Positions 58,600 to 64,000 of a stretch of DNA of 64,000 nt are shown here, in pieces. The notes under the pieces are model-generated. The model was not told where the DNA came from. It was given only the letters and a program-made list of their open reading frames with translations, and did not search any database. Both the position numbers and the translations under genes were made by a program. This DNA is from Halorubrum sp. CSM-61 (GTDB taxonomy: Archaea; Halobacteriota; Halobacteria; Halobacteriales; Haloferacaceae): positions 382,260 to 446,259 of the forward strand of contig NZ_RJJW01000003.1 in assembly GCF_003781945.1 (NCBI RefSeq), given 5' to 3'. Within the stretch, counting starts at the first letter, position 1. Every line of letters begins with the position of its first letter.

Positions 58600-60117
58600 G
58601 TGCTACGCAAGGACCTCCTGCGCGTCTCGCGGGCCGGCGGCGGCTACCGCCCCCGCTTCGCGACCCGCGAGCACCGCCCGCTCGCGGCGCGGGTGCTCGG
58701 GACCTTCGAGTCTCACGTCGGGGAGCGGCGCGGCGATCTCGACGACGCGCTGGCGGCGCTGGAGGCCGACGCCGCCGAGTCCGGCGGCGACTTCAAGCTC
58801 GTCCGCGGGCTCGCGGCCCTGGTCGAGCGCGAGTGCGAGTTCGAGACGCGGGCTCCCGTGCCGCCGCGTCGCGTTCGGCGGGCCGCGTTCGAGGCCGCGG
58901 AGGCGGTGGGCGTCGCGAGCGAGAGCGAGCGCGACGAGGCGGTCGACCGCGCCGCCGACGCGCTCGGGATCGGCTCCGGAGACGTGGAGGCGTCGCTGTA
59001 CGCCGACCGCGACGTCAACGAGGTCCTCGTCGACGCCGACGTGCGGTGGGACCCCGACTCCCTCCTCGAACAGTACGACCTCTCCCTGGCCCAGACCGCG
59101 CTCTTCGACGCCACCGAAGTCCGGGTACGGTCGAACGACCCGAAGCGGCTCGTCTCCGCGGTCAAGCGGCTTCGGCTGATGTACGAGATAGAGCAGACCC
59201 CCGAGGGCCGCGAACTGGTCGTCACCGGGCCCGACGCCTTGTTCTCGCGCACCCGTCGCTACGGGACCGCGTTCGCGAGACTGCTCCGGACCGTCGCGGA
59301 GTCGGCGGACTGGGAGTTGTCGGCGACGATCGACGACCGCGGGCGCGAGCGCACCATGCGCCTCTCCGACGGCGACGTGACGGTGCCGGGCGTCGAGCCG
59401 GTCGCGGAGCCCGACTTCGACAGCGGGGTCGAGGCCGACTTCGCCGGGCGGTTCCGCGGGCTCGACCTCGACTGGACGCTCGTCCGCGAGCCGGAGCCGC
59501 TCGAAACCGGAACGCGGGTGATGATCCCCGACTTCGCGTTCGACTACGACCACGCCGATTTCCGACTGTTCTTCGAAGTCATGGGCTTTTGGACCCCAGA
59601 GTACGTCGAGAAGAAGCTCTCCCAGCTCGCGGACGTGGAGGACGTGGACCTGCTGGTCGCCGTCGACGAGAGCCTCGGCGTCGGCGAGGAGATCGCCGCG
59701 CGCGACCACCGCGTGGTGAGCTACTCGGGGACCGTCCGCGTGAAGGAAATCGTCGACGTGTTGCGCGAGTACGAGGCCGAGTTCGTCGCCGACGCGGCCG
59801 CGGAACTCCCGGAGTCGCTCTCGCCGGAGGCGGACGCGATCGGGCTCGACGAGCTCGCCGACGAGTACGGCGTGAGCGTCGAGGCGATCGAGGACAAGTC
59901 GTTCCCGGACCACGAGCGGATCGGTCGGACCCTCGTGCGCCCCGCGGTGTTGGAGGCGGCGGGCGAGGAACTGGAAGCGGGAATGGCACTCTCGGAAGCC
60001 GAGGCGGTCCTCGACGAGCGCGGGATCGACGACGCGAGCGCCGCGCTCTCGCGGCTCGGCTACCGCGTCGAGTGGGAGGGGCTCGGCGGCGGGACGGTGC
60101 GGGAGAAGAAGGAGTAG
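58600..60117 (+). CDS. Bax1-like nuclease (DUF790)
   Basis: A 505-residue protein of the archaeal Bax1/DUF790 family, a structure-specific endonuclease that partners the XPB helicase. The N-terminal region begins MLRKDLLRVSRAGGGYRPRF; the nuclease domain has VMIPDFAFDYDHADFRLFFE then VMGFWTPEYVEKKLSQL, with the Asp/Glu and Lys of the PD-(D/E)xK-like core. It starts with GTG at 58600. No XPB gene is adjacent within the window, although bax1 usually neighbours it. Acidic insertions are present in the N-terminal half. Confidence 0.85.
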   Translation: MLRKDLLRVSRAGGGYRPRFATREHRPLAARVLGTFESHVGERRGDLDDALAALEADAAESGGDFKLVRGLAALVERECEFETRAPVPPRRVRRAAFEAAEAVGVASESERDEAVDRAADALGIGSGDVEASLYADRDVNEVLVDADVRWDPDSLLEQYDLSLAQTALFDATEVRVRSNDPKRLVSAVKRLRLMYEIEQTPEGRELVVTGPDALFSRTRRYGTAFARLLRTVAESADWELSATIDDRGRERTMRLSDGDVTVPGVEPVAEPDFDSGVEADFAGRFRGLDLDWTLVREPEPLETGTRVMIPDFAFDYDHADFRLFFEVMGFWTPEYVEKKLSQLADVEDVDLLVAVDESLGVGEEIAARDHRVVSYSGTVRVKEIVDVLREYEAEFVADAAAELPESLSPEADAIGLDELADEYGVSVEAIEDKSFPDHERIGRTLVRPAVLEAAGEELEAGMALSEAEAVLDERGIDDASAALSRLGYRVEWEGLGGGTVREKKE

Positions 60118-60137
60118 TCGGCGGTCGAACCGCGCGT

Positions 60138-60698
60138 CTACTCCACGACCGGCAGGTCCGCCCGGCTCCCCTTCGGAACCACCGATCGTAACTCGTCGTA
60201 GAGGTACAGCCCGACCCCGATCGGTGCCGACTCGCCGGCGACCTCGTGGGTCGCGATCAGGTACCCCCAGTCGCCGTCCCACTCGGGGAGGTCCTGGTCG
60301 TCGCCGGCCACGAAGGCCACCGCCTGCTCGGGGTCGAGTTCGATCACGTTCTGCGTCGCGAGCCCCCCGAACCGGGTCGCCGCCCGAGTCGTCGGCTTCC
60401 AGTGTTCCTGTCGCGTCCGGAGGAAGGTCATCCCGATCGCCTCCACCGCGCTGGGGTCGGTCGCCTCGCCGTTGAAGATCCAGACCTTCCCCGCACCCTT
60501 CTCCCAGAAGGTGTACTCCTCGAAGGCGCTCGGGTCGATCCCGAACCGCTCCTCCCACCAGTCGATCACTTCTCGTCGGCTCGCGCGTCCCTCGACCTCG
60601 CGGTCGGCGGGGGTCTCGGGGAGGCGGTCGAACCGCTGGCCGTCGTTGGTGGCGGTCGGGGCGTCCGCCTCGCCGGCGGACTCGGCGTCGTCGCTCAT
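60138..60698 (-). CDS. RNA-binding companion of the NOP2/Sun methyltransferase (DUF7122-like)
   Basis: A 186-residue protein whose core, REVIDWWEERFGIDPSAFEE then YTFWEKGAGKVWIF and RFGGLATQNVIELDPEQAVA, resembles the ferredoxin-like RNA-binding domain found at the C-terminus of bacterial RsmF and in archaeal NOL1/NOP2/Sun partners. It starts 4 bp inside the methyltransferase gene end (ATGA overlap), so both are translated together. I infer that the pair acts on rRNA or tRNA as a split version of one enzyme. The first 35 residues are acidic and disordered. Confidence 0.75.
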   Translation of the reverse strand: MSDDAESAGEADAPTATNDGQRFDRLPETPADREVEGRASRREVIDWWEERFGIDPSAFEEYTFWEKGAGKVWIFNGEATDPSAVEAIGMTFLRTRQEHWKPTTRAATRFGGLATQNVIELDPEQAVAFVAGDDQDLPEWDGDWGYLIATHEVAGESAPIGVGLYLYDELRSVVPKGSRADLPVVE

Positions 60699-61645
60699 GC
60701 GCCCACCTCTCCGTCGGCGGCCGCGGTCTCGTTGCCCTCCCCGCCGACCCGCAGCTTCGCGCAGAAGAACCCGCCCGTGTCGTTGTGGTGCGGGTAGACG
60801 CGGTGCGCGCGCGTCACCGACTCGTCGTAGGTCTCGCCGTCCCACTCCGTCACGCCGGGGACCGTGTCGAGCGGGAGGTCGAAGTCGAGTATCTCGCAGT
60901 CCTCGTTCGCGAGGACGTGGTCGAGCACCGCCTCGTTCTCCTCGGGCGCGAACGTGCAGGTGGAGTAGACCACGGTGCCGCCGGGGCGGGTCGCCTGCAC
61001 GGCGCGGGCCAAGATTCCCTTCTGGATCCCGGCGACCGCGTGGACGTGATCGAGCGTCCACTGGTCGACCACGTCCGGGTTCTTGCGGCAGGTGCCCTCA
61101 CACGAGCAGGGCGCGTCGACGAGGGCGCGGTCGAACTCGTCGAACGCGAGCGGCTTCGTCGAGAAGTTGCGCGCGTCCTGGTTCGTGACGATCGCGTTCG
61201 TGATCCCGAGGCGCTCGGCGTTGTGCCGGAGCGCGGAGAGCCGACCGAGGTTGTTGTCGTTGGCGACGACCGTCCCCTCGTCGCTCATCGCGTCGGCGAT
61301 CTGGGTGGTCTTGCTGCCCGGCGCCGCGCAGGCGTCCCAGACGCGCTCGCCGGGTTGCGGATCGAGCGCGAGCCCTGGCAACACGGAGACCTCCTCCTGT
61401 CCGTGGGTCCAGCCGTGGACGTACGGCCAGTTCCCGCCGGGATTGCCCTCGGGGAGCCGGAAGAGGCCGTCGTGCCAGTCGACGGGCTCGTAGGCCACGC
61501 CCTCGTCGTCGAAGGCCTCGCGGACCCGGGCCGGCGAGGCCGCCATCTCGTTCACGCGGACGACCGACGGCAGCGGCCGGTCGCAGGCCGCGCGGAACGC
61601 CGCCGCGTCGTCGACGAGCGGCTCGTACCGCTCTAACGGATTCAT
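60695..61645 (-). CDS. NOP2/Sun-family RNA cytosine methyltransferase
   Basis: A 316-residue SAM-dependent m5C methyltransferase. SAM is bound by VWDACAAPGSKTTQIADAM (about 120-138); the catalytic Cys pair is in FDRALVDAPCSCEGTCRKNP and PGGTVVYSTCTFAPEENEAV, both Cys present. The N-terminal part, SVVRVNEMAASPARVREAF, is the family's small RNA-binding subdomain. The target could be 16S or 23S rRNA or tRNA. ATG 61645 (MNPLERYEPLVDD) is preferred; an upstream extension has no protein character. Coupled to the next gene by overlap. Confidence 0.92.
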   Translation of the reverse strand: MNPLERYEPLVDDAAAFRAACDRPLPSVVRVNEMAASPARVREAFDDEGVAYEPVDWHDGLFRLPEGNPGGNWPYVHGWTHGQEEVSVLPGLALDPQPGERVWDACAAPGSKTTQIADAMSDEGTVVANDNNLGRLSALRHNAERLGITNAIVTNQDARNFSTKPLAFDEFDRALVDAPCSCEGTCRKNPDVVDQWTLDHVHAVAGIQKGILARAVQATRPGGTVVYSTCTFAPEENEAVLDHVLANEDCEILDFDLPLDTVPGVTEWDGETYDESVTRAHRVYPHHNDTGGFFCAKLRVGGEGNETAAADGEVGA

Positions 61646-61760
61646 GGCGCCCCTTGCGCGCCGGACGGTTAGTCGGTTTCGGGACGGGGGCGAGCGACCG
61701 CCCCACGCGGTCGCCACCTCGCGCCGTACCTTTAGGTCGCTGCCCGGCGTACGCGAACGC

Positions 61761-62501
61761 ATGGCACGCATCTCCGTACTCGACGACGAGGTGTCGTTAG
61801 ACGAGCCGACGCTGGTGGAGGGGTTCCCCGGCGTCGGCCTCGTCGGCAAGATCGCGACCGATCATATGATCGAGGCCCACGAGATGGTCCACTACGCGAA
61901 CGTCCACTGCGACGGGCTCCCGCGGGTGGCCGTCTACCGCGAGGACGATCGGGCGGTGACGACGCCCGTGCGGCTGTACGCCGACGAGGAGCGCGACCTC
62001 GTCGCGCTCCGCAGCGACGTACCGGTGAACCCCGGCGCCGCGACCGAGGTCGCCGGCTGCCTGGAGAGCTGGTTCGCGGAAACCGGGGTATTCCCGATCT
62101 TCCTCTCCGGGCTGGGGCGCGAGAAGGGGGAGGCGCCGCCGGCGGTTTACGGAATCGCGACCGGGAACGGCGGCGAGGCCCTCGATCGCGCCGACGTCGA
62201 GGACCCGCCCGAGGCCGGGCTCGTCTCCGGGCCGACGGGCGCGATGCTCGCGGAAGCCCTGGAGCGCGACCGCGACGCGGTCGGACTCGTCGTCGAGTCG
62301 GACCCGCAGTTCCCCGACCCCGAGGCCGCGCGGATCCTCATTCAAAAGGGGATCGACCCGATCGCGGGGACCGAAACGCCGACCGACGGGCTCGTCGACC
62401 AGGCGGGCGAGATCCGGGAGGCGAAGCAGGCGTTCGCGAAGCGGATGCAAGAGGCGACCGAGGAGAGTTCGCAGGCGGAGCCGCTGAAGATGTTCCAGTG
62501 A
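61761..62501 (+). CDS. PAC2-family proteasome assembly chaperone homologue
   Basis: A 246-residue protein of the PAC2 family, which includes the eukaryotic proteasome assembly chaperone and archaeal PbaB-like proteins. The N-terminus LDEPTLVEGFPGVGLVGKIA then TDHMIEAHEMVHYANVHCDG is characteristic, followed by VFPIFLSGLGREKG and a SGPTGAMLAEALERDRDAVG block. The C-terminus ends LKMFQ. Whether the haloarchaeal protein helps build proteasomes or another cage is unproven. ATG 61761; the 115 bp upstream contain TACCTTTAGG as a TATA candidate. Confidence 0.88.
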   Translation: MARISVLDDEVSLDEPTLVEGFPGVGLVGKIATDHMIEAHEMVHYANVHCDGLPRVAVYREDDRAVTTPVRLYADEERDLVALRSDVPVNPGAATEVAGCLESWFAETGVFPIFLSGLGREKGEAPPAVYGIATGNGGEALDRADVEDPPEAGLVSGPTGAMLAEALERDRDAVGLVVESDPQFPDPEAARILIQKGIDPIAGTETPTDGLVDQAGEIREAKQAFAKRMQEATEESSQAEPLKMFQ

Positions 62502-62534
62502 GGATCGGCCTCGATTTCGGCCGGAGGCGACCCG

Positions 62535-63887
62535 TCAGTCCCCGTCCTCGAGCTCGTCGAGGATCGGCCGGTACTTGAGCTGGACCTCGTCCCACTCGCG
62601 GTCGGGGTCGGAGTCGGCGACGAGCCCGACGCCGGCGAAAAGGGTCGCGCGGCGAGGGGTCGCCACCGCGGACCGGATCGCGACCGCGAACGCGCCGTTG
62701 CCGGCGGCGTCGATCCAGCCGACCGGCGCGGCGTACCAGCCGCGGTCGAACGGCTCCGTGTCGTGGATCGTCTCCAGCGCGCGGTCCGGCGGGAGCCCGC
62801 CGACCGCGGGGGTGGGGTGAAGCGCCTCGACGAGGTCGAGGACGTGACGGTCCGCGTTCAGCTCGGCCGTGATCGGGGTGTGGAGGTGCTGGACCGTGGC
62901 GAGCCGCCGGACGCGGCGCTCGCCCGCGGAGATAGAGGCCGCGAACGGCTCCAGCTGCTCGCGGACCGTGTCGGCGACGAGCTCGTGTTCGTGGACGTTC
63001 TTGGCGTCGTCCAGCAGCTCCTGCGCGAGCCACTCGTCCTCGGTCGGCGTCTCTCCGCGACCGGTCGTCCCCGCGAGCGCGTCGGTCTCGACGGTGCGGC
63101 CGCGCAGCGCGACCAGCCGCTCCGGAGTCGCGCCGAAGAAGGCGCTCCCACCGGCGTCGGGCTCGAAGTAGTACCGGTGACAGTCCGGGTACTTCTCCGC
63201 GAGCCGGTCGAGCGTCGCCGCGCGGGGGAATTCCGCGGCGAGGTCCGCCTCCAACGCCTGCGCGAGCACCACCTTCCGCAGGTCGCCGCCGCGGATCCGG
63301 TCGACCGCGGCCTCGACGCTCTCGCGCCACGCCTCGCGGCTCGTCGTCCGGCGGGTCGCCGCGATTCCGGGCCGCGGCGGGCGGTCTTCGGCCGAGATGC
63401 CCGACGGCCCCCCGAGTCCCACGAGCCGATCGCGTTCCTCGGCGAGACGCTCCTCGACCGCGTCGGGGGCGGCGTCGTCGCCCACCGCGTTCACCGTGAG
63501 CCACGCGCCGTTGTCCGCGAACGTGACCTGCACGCGCGGGAGCACGAATCGCGCCTCGGGGAACGGCCCCCAGGGGTCGCCGTCACAGCCTCCTTCGTGG
63601 AAGGCGAATCCGCCGAACAGGCGCGGACGGGCGGCCTCGGTCCCGGCGTGGACGTCGCCGGAGTCGAACAGGTCGTCCGCACCGGCCCGGATCTCGGCGA
63701 ACCGGGCCGGGCCGCTCGCGGTCAGCGTCGCGGCTGCGCCGCTGGCGAGCACGAGCGCGTCGTCGGGGGCGTTCCACGTCGTCCGCGGCGCCGGGAGCGC
63801 GTCGAAGGCGGCCGCGAACGCGGGCCTGTCGATCCCGGTCGTCCGGCTGACGAGAGTCGCCGTCGGGGACGAACGCACCCGTTCCAT
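62535..63887 (-). CDS. menF: Isochorismate synthase MenF
   Basis: A 450-residue chorismate-utilising enzyme that makes isochorismate for menaquinone. The conserved chorismate fold has LAQALEADLAAEFP, YFEPDAGGSAFFGATPERLV, DALAGTTGRGETPTEDEWLA, VQHLHTPITAEL, LHPTPAVGGLPPDRALE and AGVGLVADSDPDREWDEVQ. These fit MenF/EntC rather than anthranilate synthase. No other men gene is certain in the window. The minus-strand gene upstream ends 80 bp before it. Confidence 0.93.
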   Translation of the reverse strand: MERVRSSPTATLVSRTTGIDRPAFAAAFDALPAPRTTWNAPDDALVLASGAAATLTASGPARFAEIRAGADDLFDSGDVHAGTEAARPRLFGGFAFHEGGCDGDPWGPFPEARFVLPRVQVTFADNGAWLTVNAVGDDAAPDAVEERLAEERDRLVGLGGPSGISAEDRPPRPGIAATRRTTSREAWRESVEAAVDRIRGGDLRKVVLAQALEADLAAEFPRAATLDRLAEKYPDCHRYYFEPDAGGSAFFGATPERLVALRGRTVETDALAGTTGRGETPTEDEWLAQELLDDAKNVHEHELVADTVREQLEPFAASISAGERRVRRLATVQHLHTPITAELNADRHVLDLVEALHPTPAVGGLPPDRALETIHDTEPFDRGWYAAPVGWIDAAGNGAFAVAIRSAVATPRRATLFAGVGLVADSDPDREWDEVQLKYRPILDELEDGD

Positions 63888-63967
63888 TGCCGATCGATCG
63901 GGTCCGGGGAACCTTTATCCTGACTATCCGGAACGTTCGCGGCCGCGGGGGCGAGTGCGGGTGGGGT

Positions 63968-64000
63968 TCAGCTGTACCGCTCTTCGTTCCACGGGTTCGC
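63968..64000 (-). CDS. C-terminal end of an unidentified gene
   Basis: The minus strand from the window edge reads ANPWNEERYS and stops at 63968-63970. Composition looks coding and the stop sits 80 bp before the menF start. Ten residues are too few to name the protein. It could be an upstream menaquinone gene, but I have no evidence. Confidence 0.4.
   Translation of the reverse strand, partial: ANPWNEERYS

Overview
The window is haloarchaeal chromosome, most likely Halorubrum or a close relative (family Halorubraceae). The signs are very high GC, strongly acidic proteins, TATA-box promoters with mostly leaderless starts, and archaea- or haloarchaea-specific genes: GatE, DacZ-type diadenylate cyclase, halocyanin, phosphomevalonate decarboxylase, an HVO_0758-like zinc finger, geranylgeranyl reductase and Bax1. 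The genus is an inference. No transposase, integrase, phage gene or CRISPR array was seen, and almost all of it reads as core chromosome with tightly packed genes.

Layout. 1-11.5 kb: end of a UspA gene, an M20 amidohydrolase, a lipid-type geranylgeranyl reductase, a four-gene nucleoside-type ABC importer (BMP lipoprotein, double ATPase, two permeases), a phosphohexomutase and acylphosphatase. 11.9-20 kb: HxlR regulator divergent from DoxX, a VOC protein, several membrane proteins and a three-gene ABC-2 exporter whose middle subunit is fused to a PrsW-type membrane protease. 20.5-31.7 kb: ferredoxin, phosphomevalonate decarboxylase, photolyase, MrfA-like helicase, GNAT, DUF502, and a dacZ-mscS pair that links c-di-AMP to osmotic control. 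31.8-45 kb: small zinc finger, MFS exporter, a GT81-like glycosyltransferase, the complete phosphotransferase-driven dihydroxyacetone kinase (DhaKLM with PtsI and HPr), YchF, BirA and an EamA/Lrp divergent pair. 45.7-64 kb: GatE, tRNA-Leu, respiratory membrane and copper proteins, PurF, RqcH, a VapBC pair, Elp3, ThiC, Bax1, an RNA methyltransferase pair, a PAC2 protein and MenF.

The most unusual feature is not a protein gene. Six long intergenic gaps (about 11.63-11.88, 20.06-20.42, 20.95-21.35, 26.67-26.96, 45.29-45.66 and 47.72-48.02 kb) hold copies of one structured element of roughly 250-400 bp. Each has fixed sequence blocks (GTGGGACTCAAAGGGGCAG; GAGGYTGGGGAGG; GGGGCTTTGGAGGTGTTC) separated by hairpin arms. 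The arm sequences differ between copies but stay self-complementary, which is the mark of a conserved RNA or single-strand DNA fold. Five of six begin with a TATA box at a nearly constant distance, and several end in tandem repeats of a TATA-bearing 3' unit of about 57 bp. Short ORFs across them are not believed to be genes. I consider this a candidate undescribed haloarchaeal repeat-RNA family.
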